Shown here in pieces: positions 1 to 10,141 of a stretch of DNA of 64,000 nt (its first letter is position 1; every line of letters begins with the position of its first letter). The DNA comes from Psychromonas sp. MB-3u-54 (lineage in GTDB: Bacteria; Pseudomonadota; Gammaproteobacteria; Enterobacterales; Psychromonadaceae). Location: contig NZ_PJBP01000186.1 in assembly GCF_002836415.1 (NCBI RefSeq), positions 1 to 64,000 on the forward strand, written 5' to 3'. Position numbers and translations under genes: made by a program. The notes under the pieces were generated by a model, which worked only from the letters and a program-made list of their open reading frames with translations, had not been told where the DNA came from and searched no databases.

Positions 1-29
1 AAGGTTTTTAACGCGTGAATTTTTTTACA

Positions 30-144
30 GCCGTTAGTTAATTTAGTGCCAGATTGTGACTCAAAAAATACACTGTTTACTTTGGAAGCCGTTAGCTAAT
101 TTAGTGCTAGATTATGACTAAAAAACACACTGTTTTCTTTAGAG
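30..144. repeat. Tandem duplication, two ~58-bp copies
   Basis: Positions 30-87 and 88-144 are two adjacent imperfect copies. Both begin GCCGTTAG and continue through AATTTAGTGC and an AC-rich stretch, with a handful of substitutions between them. Nothing coding is visible. The copies lie just upstream of the MITE at 209-464. Function is unknown. Confidence 0.75.
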
Positions 145-208
145 GTGGTAGTTATTTTAACCTTTAGTCTTTGTTGGTACTGTAAAATTATTGAGTTACA
201 ATCACCTA

Positions 209-464
209 ATACTAAATCCATTCATTTTCTGTTCGTTTATGCAGGTTAAAATACATGCTAGCTAGACATAAAACGTCGTTTTAGTCTTTGTTATTCATTT
301 GATTCATAACATCCTGTTATTCTCTACTACGTGGCAAGCTAAAGCGGTTCAAAATCGTTCTTTACGATTTTTTGTCATTAGAATAATTAGTTACTGCAAT
401 CAATACCTTGCTTTCATGCGTTTTCCTGTGCATAAACAGATCACTTAATAAGTGGAATTGGTAT
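209..464. mobile_element. MITE-like element, copy A (ATACCAAA-end family)
   Basis: This 256-bp non-coding element has imperfect terminal inverted repeats: it starts ATACTAAATCCATT and ends AAGTGGAATTGGTAT. A second full-length copy (257 bp) lies at 34048-34304 and shares long stretches such as ACATGCTAGCTAGA and CATAACATCCTGTTATT. Two internal-deletion or variant members with the same kind of ends lie at 56700-57105 and 60943-61057. It is too short to code for a transposase, so it would be mobilised in trans. The copy sits directly upstream of the acetyltransferase gene and may carry part of its promoter region. Confidence 0.7.
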
Positions 465-499
465 AATTAGAAATTTAAGCCTTATGCTCTTGAGGAAAC

Positions 500-1000
500 A
501 TGGAAATTCGCAGAATAAAGTATTCAGATTTGGGTGGCTTTGTAGCCCTATGGGATGGCGTTTTTAAGGAAGGTAAATATTTAAGCAGCCCGCCTCCGCC
601 TGCCGGTGGAATAGGCCCGGTTTTACAAAAAGTTGCAGCGCATAAAATCCCGCAGTTTGTGGCTATTGTTGAAAATGAATTAGTTGCTAGTGCTGAAGCA
701 TTTCCTGGGGATATGTGCGGGCTTAAAGAGAAAAATAGTGCGCGAATTGGCGTGGTTGGCGCGCATGTAAAGCAGAGTCTGCGCGGTCAGGGTATCGGAC
801 GCACTCTGTTAAAAATGCTTATTGCCGATAGTAAAAGATACGGTTATTCAAAGTTAATACTGGAGGTTTACGAATCTAATAAGCCAGCCAAAAAACTCTA
901 TGAATCATTGGGTTTTATTTATAACGGCTTTGGTCGCGATGTCGTTTTCCCCTCGGGTCTAAAAGTACGCAGTGAACGAATGTCTTTGCTGTTAGGATAA
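500..1000 (+). CDS. GNAT family N-acetyltransferase
   Basis: This 166-aa protein has a GNAT fold. The acetyl-CoA binding motif A is visible as VKQSLRGQGIGRTLLKML (about residues 90-107), followed by the typical motif-B tail ending NKPAKKLYESLGF. Family members move an acetyl group from acetyl-CoA to an amine; the substrate cannot be read from the sequence. A GAGG-type ribosome binding site lies just before the ATG. The gene stands alone, with a MITE upstream and a convergent GGDEF/EAL gene downstream. Length is normal for a single-domain GNAT. Confidence 0.85.
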   Translation: MEIRRIKYSDLGGFVALWDGVFKEGKYLSSPPPPAGGIGPVLQKVAAHKIPQFVAIVENELVASAEAFPGDMCGLKEKNSARIGVVGAHVKQSLRGQGIGRTLLKMLIADSKRYGYSKLILEVYESNKPAKKLYESLGFIYNGFGRDVVFPSGLKVRSERMSLLLG

Positions 1001-1295
1001 GCTAATAAGCGCGTCAATTAGGACGCGTAGGACGCGCGAAAACTTGCCTCTATTCCGAGGGGGGGATAGGGGCGTTCTTATGGGAACCGGTTGTTAATAA
1101 ACCTGGGTGATGCAATGTAGGCTGGCGATCAGCAACACCTAATCAAACCACTTTTCCTTTCAGCCTATGCAAAGCGGGCATTAAACAGAATTTATTTAGC
1201 CCTGTATAAATAAGGGGCACCATGCTCGCGTACTATAACGGTCAAACCTTTATTACGAGAAAGCTGATTTCAACGCATTGCTTTCAAAAAAATGA

Positions 1296-4025
1296 TTATT
1301 TGTGTTTATTACAACGCAGGTAAAAGGTCGTTTCAGAGGCGCTCATTACTTTTTTATGAATAAAGTGTTCTTGTCCGGAGTCGAATCGATAAGAGTTTGA
1401 AAATTCCTTCTGTTCGGTATTGTCTAGCGCATCACTAACGATATTAATACCTAAGCTGCTCGCAATAACATTAGCGGATTTTAATTGTGCGTTATTCGCT
1501 AATGTTCCTGAACCATTTTTAATCTGCGGGTCTGATCTTTTTAGATTTACAACGCCCAGACGATTAATTAAATCGATAACATTAGCGTCCAAGCCAAAAT
1601 TCGTCACTGTCAATGTAATCCCCATCTTATTAATATTATCCAGATTGGACAGAATATCTGCTGAGGCGTGGCGAATAATCGCTTTATCAACTAGAAATTC
1701 AAGCTGCCCGGTTGAACAGCCCGTTTCTTTTAAAATAGTTTGCAGTTCCGCAATGAAGCTAATTTGTGATAATTGTATTTGGAATAGATCAATGGCAATC
1801 CGGCCAAATTTAATCTGCGATTGTTCCCAGGAAAACGCTTGTAAGCAGGCTTTACGGATCATTTTCCAACCAATGGGTATTAGTAAATGACTCCCTTCCG
1901 CCACACTCAAAAAGCGCTCAGGCGGTAATATTCCACGTTTCGGGTGATGCCAACGCAGTAAACCTTGCAGCGCAACGATTTGCTGTTTATTAAGATCGTA
2001 TTCCGGCTGGTAATACAAACTGAACTGATCTAATGAGAAGGCCTGTTTTAACTCTTTTTCTAATTCAAACTCTTTATTCAAACCGAGCGTCAAGCCAGGG
2101 GTATAAAAATTGTATACTGTGTTTTTGTCTTTTTTTCCACGCAGCATTGCTGTTTCAGCATTCAAAAATAGGGGCCCAACCTCAATCCCGTCATCGGGGG
2201 AAAGACTGATACCGATACTCGCGGTAAGATTTTTGTACACGTTTTCGATCATAAATGTGCTGCTAAACTGCTCTGCTATTTTATATGCGACCTTAGCTGC
2301 ATCGTGTTCACTGGCTAATTCGTCAATGATAATAATAAATTGGTCCTTAACAAAACGTCCCAGAGTATCTTTTCCATAAATACAGTTTTTTAGACGCTTA
2401 GCAATCTCCTTTAAAACCTGATTGCCGCCATTGTATCCATACTTATCATCAATCGCTTTAAAATCATCAATATCAACTAAAATGACCGCCACTGCGCTGT
2501 GCTGATAATTAGCACGTGTTAACCTATCTTCCAATCGCCTAAACAGGGAGATTCGATTATGTAATCCCGTTAAGGGATCTTGTTCAGATAAAAAGCTGAT
2601 TTTTTTATCTGTTACTTGAAAGTGCGTTAAATCGGTATAAGAATAGACTCGTTCAACCCTGTTTTCCTGCGTGTGCCGGATCTCATAGGCCTCTAACCAG
2701 GCGTGACAAACATCACCAAGTTGAGTGCGATAGGTGATATCTCCCTGCCAGGAACCGTCTGTTTCTAAAATCTGCTCAATGTTTTTATAATATGAACGAT
2801 CATGGGTAGCTGAAACTAATAAATTGATCTTTTGCGCTAACAATTGCTTTTTACTATAGCCAAAAACAATACAAGCATTGCCATTGGCTGAAATTATCCT
2901 GCTGTCCCCGTCGGTAACGATCAGACTCTCTTTACTATTTTCAAATACAGCATCCGCAATCTCAGATCGTTTCTGCTCCTTTCGCTGTTCGCTTATATCC
3001 CGGCTAACAGAAATTAACCCTTGTAGATCTCCCTGTTTATCCTGCACAGGTATTTTTTTCATATTGAGCAAATGACGTTCGCCATCGTAATCGGTGGAAA
3101 CAACTTCCTGTACATTGACGTTGTTATTTTTTATAACCTTTTGGTCTTGCTCTATAGACGCTATTGCTTGCTCTAAGGGGGAAAAATCATATACTGTTTT
3201 ACCCAAAATCTCCTTTTCCAAAACACCCACAAATTTCTCAAATGGTCTATTACAGCCTAATATCTGGCTTTTTAAATCTTTATAAGAGATCATGTCCGGA
3301 GAAATATCTGCTGTTGCGCGCAACATGGTTTGCTGTTTTTCTAATAAATATTTTGACTTGTTGAGCTCTGTAATATCAAAAATAAGTCCGCTTTGTATTT
3401 TTCCGTCAGCGGTGAACTCTTTATGAATGATAAGATCATGCTCTTCACCGGCTTTATTAGTCCATTTATATTCATGCAAACCATCTTGATAATCAATAAG
3501 GGTTTGCCGATCTACCTTTTCGATCTCATCTTTTAAAGGAGAGTCAGATAGATCTGCTAATGTTTTTCCTATTACTTGCGCGGGAGTGAGACCTAACAGC
3601 TCGGAAAAATGGCGATTACAGGCTAAATATTGCGCTTGTTTATTTTTAAAGTAGATAGGAATACTAAGAGACTCTAAGACGGCTTTAAACTCGTCAGTAA
3701 AAATATTTTCAATACTAAGGGATAACTCTGTCTCTTTAGTTCCGTCACCTGTATTCAGATAGGTGGTATTCAACAAGGGAAAATTAGTTTTAATTTTATT
3801 TTTTATATCTGTATTAAGGGGGAGTTCTGATATGAAGTGGCTAAAATTATTTTCCGATAAAGTCAGCTCGAGTTGCGCGGCACTCACTAAATGAAAAAAG
3901 TGATAGTTATCTGTTTTTTTACCCGTAAAAAATGAGTTAAGCAATGTATCAACAAGGGCAATATTGTCACCAAGATACAATAGATTTTTAATGGAATTAG
4001 ACAAAAATAACCCCCTTACATACAA
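1296..4025 (-). CDS. PAS-PAS-PAS protein with degenerate GGDEF and EAL domains
   Basis: This 909-aa protein has an unassigned N-terminal part (1-105) and three PAS-like domains (about 111-222, 235-348, 355-470). A GGDEF domain (about 480-640) and an EAL domain (about 655-870) follow. No membrane segment is obvious, so it is probably cytosolic. The cyclase signature is replaced by VKDQF (559-563), and the EAL triad reads QGL (687-689, in ALQGLLRW). The later EAL motifs LExxE and DDFGTG are also changed (LEFLVD and TNFGLD). It therefore probably neither makes nor breaks c-di-GMP and may act as a sensor or scaffold; this is inferred from known catalytic residues. A TTG start at residue 8, behind an AAGGGGG sequence, is an alternative to the ATG used here. 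Confidence 0.85.
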   Translation of the reverse strand: MYVRGLFLSNSIKNLLYLGDNIALVDTLLNSFFTGKKTDNYHFFHLVSAAQLELTLSENNFSHFISELPLNTDIKNKIKTNFPLLNTTYLNTGDGTKETELSLSIENIFTDEFKAVLESLSIPIYFKNKQAQYLACNRHFSELLGLTPAQVIGKTLADLSDSPLKDEIEKVDRQTLIDYQDGLHEYKWTNKAGEEHDLIIHKEFTADGKIQSGLIFDITELNKSKYLLEKQQTMLRATADISPDMISYKDLKSQILGCNRPFEKFVGVLEKEILGKTVYDFSPLEQAIASIEQDQKVIKNNNVNVQEVVSTDYDGERHLLNMKKIPVQDKQGDLQGLISVSRDISEQRKEQKRSEIADAVFENSKESLIVTDGDSRIISANGNACIVFGYSKKQLLAQKINLLVSATHDRSYYKNIEQILETDGSWQGDITYRTQLGDVCHAWLEAYEIRHTQENRVERVYSYTDLTHFQVTDKKISFLSEQDPLTGLHNRISLFRRLEDRLTRANYQHSAVAVILVDIDDFKAIDDKYGYNGGNQVLKEIAKRLKNCIYGKDTLGRFVKDQFIIIIDELASEHDAAKVAYKIAEQFSSTFMIENVYKNLTASIGISLSPDDGIEVGPLFLNAETAMLRGKKDKNTVYNFYTPGLTLGLNKEFELEKELKQAFSLDQFSLYYQPEYDLNKQQIVALQGLLRWHHPKRGILPPERFLSVAEGSHLLIPIGWKMIRKACLQAFSWEQSQIKFGRIAIDLFQIQLSQISFIAELQTILKETGCSTGQLEFLVDKAIIRHASADILSNLDNINKMGITLTVTNFGLDANVIDLINRLGVVNLKRSDPQIKNGSGTLANNAQLKSANVIASSLGINIVSDALDNTEQKEFSNSYRFDSGQEHFIHKKVMSASETTFYLRCNKHK

Positions 4026-4942
4026 ATGCTACCTTAGTAACGTATGCTTTATCGTCATGGATGTATCGGTCACTCGGGTTCGAGTGTGTTGATTCATAGC
4101 CGATTCGTTAATAAATTGCTCTGTTTAAGCCATTTGCATAGTCACAATGGACTTTTATGTCTCCTGCGAGTCTATTTTCAGGAATATTACAATCATAGTG
4201 CGCTTTGAATAATGAATTATCAAATTTGTCAGCTAACCACTATACGGCAGCCAGTTTGACTGCTCGCTGGTTCAGGCTAAATACCGGCAGTATCAGTAAT
4301 ACCCCCATAAGCACTCTATCTGAGAGGATGTACTTGATCTATGTGCTCACTACTAAATTGAGACACAGTAACCATATCCTGAGTTATTACATTCCCTTTG
4401 GAAGGTACATACTTTGTTTTTTCATATACAAAGTCACAGTCAACCGTTGCGATCTTAGCTGCTGGTTGAATTTTCTAATATATAAAATTATTGGCTAAGC
4501 ACTTAGCGGTACAGGCTAAACTTATGCTCCCGTATTTCAGTGTGTGAAATGGCTTGTCAACAAGCCTATAAAGTATAAATAAAATTATTTCTAATGACTG
4601 ATTATACTAATTCCACTCATTAGTTGGTCTTGTTCCAGGCCGCCACACTTCAAATATCCGCAGACAGCGTTGCCGCTGAAAAGACGGTTTTACAAAAATG
4701 CGCAGTAAGAAGCTGGTGGTTTATTTAACTTTAAAAATTTTCGTGAAAAAACCTTACCGTTGAAAAGATATAATGCACATTTGTGCACAAATCCCTTCAA
4801 AGTTGTTTATTCTTTCACCCTTATTGTTTTAAGATTAAAACCACTATTAACAAAGATGTTCGATTGCGGCATAAAAAGGGTAAAAGTACCCGCAGTGTCA
4901 ATCCAAAATTTAAAGGTCAAGCCCGCTTTTTAAGGATAAAAA
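4026..4942. other. Long intergenic region with no supported gene
   Basis: The stretch separates the divergent GGDEF/EAL and hydrolase genes. A 97-codon open frame at 4205-4498 has no convincing ribosome binding site or recognisable motif and I do not call it. Near 4603-4621 the sequence ATACTAATTCCACTCATTA resembles one end of the ATACCAAA-type MITEs, so a degraded element end may be present. Confidence 0.5.
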
Positions 4943-5827
4943 ATGATATTTGAAGATCAATTTACCAAGACAACAGTGAAGACTGCCGGCGCACAAATCA
5001 ATGTGCTGCAGGGAGGATCCGGCGCGCCTTTATTGCTTCTACATGGTTACCCGCAAACTCATGTTATGTGGCACGAGGTTGCGCCGCATCTTATGCAAAA
5101 TTTTCATCTGATTTGTCCGGATCTTCGCGGATATGGGGATAGTTCAAAACCCTTTGGCAGTGCCGATCACGCCACCTATTCCAAGCGCGAGATGGCTAAA
5201 GATATGGTCGAGGTGATGGCAAGCTTGGGGTACAGTGAATTCTTTGTCGCGGGTCATGACCGTGGCGCTCGAGTTGTCCACCGTATGGCATTAGACTATC
5301 CTGAAAAAATCAACAAAGCCTGCGTGATGGATATTGTTCCCACGCATCATATGTTTAAAACGACTGACCAGCAATTTGCGACCAGTTACTACCACTGGTA
5401 TTTTCTTATACAACCGGACAATCTTCCTGAACGTATGATTGGCGCTGATCCTGCTTACTATTTGGGTGAAAGTCTAAAAAGATGGAGTGCTTCAGGCGCG
5501 GTATTCAAAAAACAAGCCGTTGATGAATATATACGCTGTTTTAGCAGCGCAGAAACAATTCATGCTTCCTGTGAAGATTACCGTGCTGCTGCAAGTATTG
5601 ACTTAAAGCACGACCAACAAGACATGAGTCAGAAGATTAAGTCTCCTCTGCTGGTTCTATGGGGAGCAGAGGGATTTATTGAACGTAATTATGATGTGCT
5701 CGGCGTGTGGCGGGAACATGCCTTAAATGTACAAGGGAAGAGTTTGCAGTGTGGACATTTTTTGGCAGAAGAGGCGCCATTGGCAGTATGTGCAGAACTT
5801 ATGCGATTTTTTGACCATCCCAAATAA
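4943..5827 (+). CDS. Alpha/beta hydrolase, fluoroacetate dehalogenase-like
   Basis: This 294-aa protein is an alpha/beta hydrolase of the haloacetate/fluoroacetate dehalogenase group. It has the HGYPQTHVMW oxyanion-hole segment and PDLRGYGDSSKP. The nucleophile elbow GHDRGAR carries an aspartate nucleophile and the two arginines that bind the carboxylate. YHWYF supplies the His-Trp halide pocket seen in characterised enzymes, and GHFLAEEAP supplies the catalytic histidine. The predicted reaction is hydrolytic dehalogenation of a short haloacid, but epoxide hydrolases share much of this scaffold, so the substrate is an inference. An AAGGATAAAA ribosome binding site precedes the ATG. The gene is monocistronic. 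Confidence 0.8.
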   Translation: MIFEDQFTKTTVKTAGAQINVLQGGSGAPLLLLHGYPQTHVMWHEVAPHLMQNFHLICPDLRGYGDSSKPFGSADHATYSKREMAKDMVEVMASLGYSEFFVAGHDRGARVVHRMALDYPEKINKACVMDIVPTHHMFKTTDQQFATSYYHWYFLIQPDNLPERMIGADPAYYLGESLKRWSASGAVFKKQAVDEYIRCFSSAETIHASCEDYRAAASIDLKHDQQDMSQKIKSPLLVLWGAEGFIERNYDVLGVWREHALNVQGKSLQCGHFLAEEAPLAVCAELMRFFDHPK

Positions 5828-5891
5828 GCGCCTTAGCACATTTTTACTGTCCTACCAGAATATATACCGCGCCTGCTCCTAGGGGGCACGG

Positions 5892-6311
5892 CTAGCGCAT
5901 TTTAATCCCCGATTCTAGCAGGGTTGAACGGTAATCATCATCCAGTCCTGCCATCTTCTTTTTATGTGCAATACTGACTGATTTTGTATCATCTTGTTTA
6001 AACAGAGCCATTGCTATTTTTCGCATGACATTAAAAGCGAGGGGACCACGTTTTTTTCCGGATACGAGATTCATCTTCTCTAAATATCATATCAAGTACC
6101 CAGTGCATGCTTTCTACTTGCCAGTGACTACGGACGTCATGAAGTGTTTGCGCTGCATTTAAATCCAATGAGGAGATATACCAACGTGGTTCTGTTGTAT
6201 CTTTACCCGTCGATTTTTCATGTTCTTCTGAGCTTACTTTGACGATACTTTTTAAACCAGACCAGCGATACTCTTTGCCTAACCAGCCTTTATCAACCTT
6301 CTCGCTGAGTC
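5892..6311 (-). pseudogene. ISAs1-family transposase remnant (3' end, frameshifted)
   Basis: Translation of the minus strand gives the C-terminal third of an ISAs1/H-repeat type DDE transposase. It includes PRWYISSLDLNAAQTLHDVR and HWQVESMHWVLDMIFREDES, then after a frame change KKRGPLAFNVMRKIAMALF to the normal stop. The frame is lost at a run of seven A residues near 6063, where six would keep it open. The N-terminal two thirds are missing and the remnant stops against the 8-bp minisatellite. It cannot make an active transposase. Confidence 0.75.
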
Positions 6312-6330
6312 TTATACCACCAAGCCTCTA

Positions 6331-6476
6331 GCTTTGAAGCTTTGAAGGCTGGAAGGTTGGAAGGTTGGAAGGCTGGAAGGTTGGAAGGTTTGAAGGTTTG
6401 AAGGTTTGAAGGTTTGAAGGTTTGAAGGCTGGAAGGTTGGAAGGTTTGAAGGTTTGAAGGTTTGAAGGTTTGAAGA
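6331..6476. repeat. 8-bp minisatellite (TTTGAAGG / TTGGAAGG)
   Basis: About 18 uninterrupted octamers alternate between TTTGAAGG, TTGGAAGG and CTGGAAGG. The array borders the ISAs1 remnant. A minus-strand open frame through it (6312-6494) only reflects the repeat period and is not a gene. Unit length, and the variants grouped in blocks, are typical of slippage-prone arrays. Confidence 0.9.
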
Positions 6477-6879
6477 GTTAGAAGTTTTAAACAACTTAGT
6501 TTACCAATGTCGAAAAAAGAGGTTGAATTTTATGCATCACTGCATTGTATTATGGTAAGGCTTTGGGCAGTAGGGGGCGCTTCAGCCCCGATTGCCGCTT
6601 TTTGCGGCGCATAGAATAGAGCCTACTAACAGAAGGCTAAAAAATAATTAAATGATCACCTTGTAAAAAGGCATAAACCCTTCAACTGTTAATTTAAATG
6701 GATATTACAAGCTTTCTTTAGCGCATGCATAATGCAGCTTTACTCTGTTGTATATTATTAGAGCATCATAAAGCTGCGAATACGCCTGCAAAAAAGGATT
6801 GCTTATCCGTCTGAACTGACCTTGCTCAATGGATTAAGAAAAATGACACGATGTTGAGATAAGAGATTACTGAGAGCTG
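6477..6879. other. Intergenic region, no gene seen
   Basis: The stretch is AT-rich and non-coding. Around 6570-6680 it holds a segment (GGGGGCGCTTCAGCCCC, then TAATTAAATGATCACCTTG) resembling one at 50580-50770 (AGGGTGCGCTCAGCGCACC, then TAATTAAATGATCACATTA). This suggests another dispersed repeat. No promoter can be assigned with confidence. Confidence 0.4.
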
Positions 6880-8025
6880 TCATTGAGCAACTATTCTTGG
6901 CACTCGACTGGAGATCGCCGTGACTATCTCATAATTTACAGTGTGCTGTTTTTTTGCGAGATCATCAGCTGTAATGGTTTCACTGCCCTGGGTTCCGATA
7001 ATAACAACTTCGTCACCGATTGAGACTTCACCCCGAAGGTGTGTCACATCAATCATGCACTGGTCCATACAGATATTTCCAATCTGCCTGCAGCGCTCGT
7101 TACCAATTAAAACGTCAATTCTGTTGCTCAGCGTCCTGCTCAAACCATCACCATATCCAACGGGGATAGTGGCAATAAGAGACGGTTTATCGGTGCAATG
7201 CAGGTGGCCATAACTGATTCCGGTATCTTGAACGACTTCCTTGAGCAGCGTTATTCGGCTTACAAGGGACATTACCGGCTTGAGTTCGTTTAATTCTGGA
7301 GCCGCCATAGAGACAGATGGCTTTAGACCATACATTGATATACCTGGACGAATGGCATCAAGGTGTGCTTCTTCTAACGCAAACAGGGCAGCACTATTGG
7401 CAATATGATACAGCGGAATATTATAGGCTTGGGTCTCCTTCTTGAGTGCAGTGAAGGTATTGATCTGTGTCTTTGAAAATGACAAATCGTTTTCATCAGC
7501 GCGGGGAAAATGACTACAGATTCCACCAATAATGATTTCAGGTTGCGATTTACACTCATCAAGAAAGGTCAGTATCTGGTCGGGTCTGACACCCATGCGG
7601 CCCATTCCTGTGTCTACTTTGATGTGTATTGTTATCTGTTTTTCTCTTCTTTTTGCTGCCTGGGCAAGTGCCTGTAACTGCATCTGGCTACAAACTATCG
7701 GTTGAAAGTCATAGTCAAGGAGATAGTCGCTGTTTTCAGCAAGCGTTGGTGACAGGATGATAAATGTAGCGTTAATCCCTTTTTCGACAAGCTCCGCAGC
7801 CTCACTTAGATGTGCGGTACACAGAGTAGTGTAGCCCAGACTGAGCAGATGCTTTGCAATAATCTCTGCATCATGACCGTAGGCATTCGCCTTAATAGCG
7901 GGGAAAAGTGGCCGTTTACCGGCCTTTTTTTGCAGCACCTCCATATTATGAGTCAGGTGGTCGAGATGTATAATGGCTTTGGTTAAATGCGTGTTTTTAT
8001 AATTCACAGTCCTGATAGCTCCCAT
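6880..8025 (-). CDS. alr: Alanine racemase
   Basis: This 381-aa PLP-dependent racemase interconverts L- and D-alanine. The PLP lysine is K45 in AIKANAYGHDAEI. The barrel motif HIKVDTGMGRMGV and the C-terminal catalytic-tyrosine region (GISYGHLHC, then VPVGYGDG) are present. Length is normal for the Alr family. It lies 126 bp downstream of, and on the same strand as, a Na+/alanine symporter and close to dadA, which points to catabolism of alanine (L to D, then oxidation by DadA) as well as, or instead of, wall synthesis. Whether it is the biosynthetic Alr or a DadX-type catabolic enzyme cannot be settled here. Confidence 0.9.
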   Translation of the reverse strand: MGAIRTVNYKNTHLTKAIIHLDHLTHNMEVLQKKAGKRPLFPAIKANAYGHDAEIIAKHLLSLGYTTLCTAHLSEAAELVEKGINATFIILSPTLAENSDYLLDYDFQPIVCSQMQLQALAQAAKRREKQITIHIKVDTGMGRMGVRPDQILTFLDECKSQPEIIIGGICSHFPRADENDLSFSKTQINTFTALKKETQAYNIPLYHIANSAALFALEEAHLDAIRPGISMYGLKPSVSMAAPELNELKPVMSLVSRITLLKEVVQDTGISYGHLHCTDKPSLIATIPVGYGDGLSRTLSNRIDVLIGNERCRQIGNICMDQCMIDVTHLRGEVSIGDEVVIIGTQGSETITADDLAKKQHTVNYEIVTAISSRVPRIVAQ

Positions 8026-8151
8026 TTAGATCATAATAAAAAAAGTTTAGCTTCCCTGTCTTTTTTGAGAGGGGTGAAAATGCGAGCCCGATGGCCCGCA
8101 TTAAATATAACAAATTGATTAATAAACGATTAAATTTACCCGGCTGTTGAG

Positions 8152-9747
8152 CTAAATTTTATCCTCAGCAGGCAGGGCTATATCAGCGTCGTCTTCTTCC
8201 TCAACAAATTTCTTTATTTTTCCTGATTTTAGGCGTGACATATAAGAGTTTAATTCTCTTTTTACTACCGGCATTAAGAAATATAAGCCAATAATATTGA
8301 TGATCGCCATAGCAAACATAGCGGCATCAGAAAAGTCAATCACAGCGCCTAAGCTTGCTGCAGCACCCACTATAATTAAGCAACAATACAAAATTTTATA
8401 GCTCATTTCTGTCTTTTTGCTCTCACCAAATAAATAGGTCCATGCTTTCAGTCCGTAGTATGACCAGCTAAGCATGGTTGAAAATGCAAATAGGACAACA
8501 GCTACCGCAAGCACGTAGGGGAACCAGCTAGCCGTTTGACCAAAGGCAACCGATGTTAAGGCAACGCCGGAAGCGCCGGAAGCGGTCAGAATCTGCCCAT
8601 TTTCACCTAATAAATAAAGGCCGGTATTAGCATCAATCAGTAATTGACCGGAAATAATAATAACCAATGCTGTCATAGTACAGATAACGACGGTATCGAT
8701 AAAAGGTTCAAGCAGTGAAACCAGGCCTTCAGTAATTGGCTCATTAGTTTTTACCGCAGAGTGCGCGATAGGCGCCGAGCCGACGCCCGCTTCGTTAGAA
8801 AATGCAGCACGTTTGAAACCTTGAATTAATGCTCCAACAATCCCGCCTGCCAAACCAACTTCAGTAAAAGCACCCTCGAAAATTTGAGTAAATGCCCAAC
8901 CAATTTGATCCGCATTTGCGCCTAAAATAATCAATGCCGCCGCAACATAAAGAATGGCCATAAAAGGAACCACTTTTTCACTGACCTTAGCGATAGATTT
9001 TATGCCGCCAACAATCACTGCAAAAATAATAACAGCAAAGACAACGCCGGTGATCCAGCCTGGATATGCACCGGTAATAGTGCTTATTTGAGCATGAGCC
9101 TGGTTTGCCTGGAACATATTGCCTGCCCCAAATGAACTCAGTACACAAAATATAGCAAAAATACTGGCCATTATTTTGCCTCCGGGAATGCCTCTTTCAG
9201 CAAAACCTTTAGAGATATAATGCATTGGGCCACCGGAAATACTGCCATCAGCATTTATCTTACGGTATTTTACACCTAGCGTACATTCGGTAAATTTAGA
9301 CGCCATGCCTAACAGTCCCGCAAGCACCATCCAGAATGTCGCCCCCGGTCCGCCAATACTTAAGGCGACAGCGACACCTGCTATATTACCGAGGCCAACG
9401 GTACCCGAAAGGGCGGTTGTTAACGCCTGAAAGTGGGTCACTTCACCTGGATTTTTGGGATCGGAATAGTCTCCCTTAATTAAATCAATCGTATGTCTGA
9501 GGGCACGAAATTGAATAAATCTAAAGTATAAGGTAAAAACAACGGCCGCAATGACCAGCCAAGTGACGATCCAGGGAAAACTGGTACCCGGAATAGGTGC
9601 AAAAATAAGGCTCACAAACCAGCCCGTTGCACTTGCAAAAGTATCATTAATGGTTGTACCAATGCTTTCATCTGCGAATGCAGCTTGGCTTTGGATCAGG
9701 GTTGTTATAAATATAACGAGTGAAAATATTAATTTTTTAATCTTCAT
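8152..9747 (-). CDS. Sodium:alanine symporter (AGCS family)
   Basis: This 531-aa inner-membrane protein belongs to the alanine/glycine:cation symporter family. It shows a signal-like first helix ([17 protein letters not shown]), [25 protein letters not shown] and [17 protein letters not shown], and about ten hydrophobic segments. I place the start at the ATG at 9747 because AAGGAAAG lies at good spacing before it; a longer frame to 9879 adds an implausible leader. It would import alanine or glycine with Na+, feeding the racemase encoded just downstream. The 5' region holds the broken alanine dehydrogenase remnant rather than a glycine riboswitch. Confidence 0.9.
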   Translation of the reverse strand: MKIKKLIFSLVIFITTLIQSQAAFADESIGTTINDTFASATGWFVSLIFAPIPGTSFPWIVTWLVIAAVVFTLYFRFIQFRALRHTIDLIKGDYSDPKNPGEVTHFQALTTALSGTVGLGNIAGVAVALSIGGPGATFWMVLAGLLGMASKFTECTLGVKYRKINADGSISGGPMHYISKGFAERGIPGGKIMASIFAIFCVLSSFGAGNMFQANQAHAQISTITGAYPGWITGVVFAVIIFAVIVGGIKSIAKVSEKVVPFMAILYVAAALIILGANADQIGWAFTQIFEGAFTEVGLAGGIVGALIQGFKRAAFSNEAGVGSAPIAHSAVKTNEPITEGLVSLLEPFIDTVVICTMTALVIIISGQLLIDANTGLYLLGENGQILTASGASGVALTSVAFGQTASWFPYVLAVAVVLFAFSTMLSWSYYGLKAWTYLFGESKKTEMSYKILYCCLIIVGAAASLGAVIDFSDAAMFAMAIINIIGLYFLMPVVKRELNSYMSRLKSGKIKKFVEEEDDADIALPAEDKI

Positions 9748-10141
9748 TGTACTTTCCTTGGAAAATGACTGGGTGTATAAATGCCAAGAAGAAATAAAAT
9801 TGTCAGTAACGCTTGCACATATTTTACTAACAGCACAAATAAGCTGTGACGAAATTCTTCCTGGCATTCCTTCCAACAATATAAATTTATTGATAGATAT
9901 GCTGCTCTGTTCTTCTTCTTGATCTTTTTGAACTTCTTACCTTTAGGCATAAAAAATGCCTTGTTAAACTTTGTTAAGCCTGATGACTGCTATTAAACAT
10001 TTAAATTAATAAACGCCAGCGCAGATCTTTATAATGCCTTTTTATAATATTGACATCTACTGTAAGTAACTAATTTTATTGTTTTTTATACCTTTTTTTG
10101 TACTTGTAAATAATCTTTATTATCCTCAAAAATAAGGCTTA

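Noticed and set aside
4205-4498. 97-codon frame in the 4.0-4.9 kb gap
   Set aside because: No ribosome binding site, no recognisable motif and atypical composition for a protein.
6312-6494. 60-codon minus-strand frame with repeating SNLQTFKP
   Set aside because: It is produced by the 8-bp minisatellite and has no ribosome binding site.
9744-9950. 68-codon minus-strand frame overlapping the symporter start
   Set aside because: It is Lys-rich at the start and overlaps the symporter ribosome binding site in another frame; no family features.
9748-10140. Glycine riboswitch before the alanine symporter
   Set aside because: Such switches often precede AGCS genes, but the conserved aptamer core sequences are not visible on the minus strand; the region instead holds an AT-rich leader and the ald remnant.
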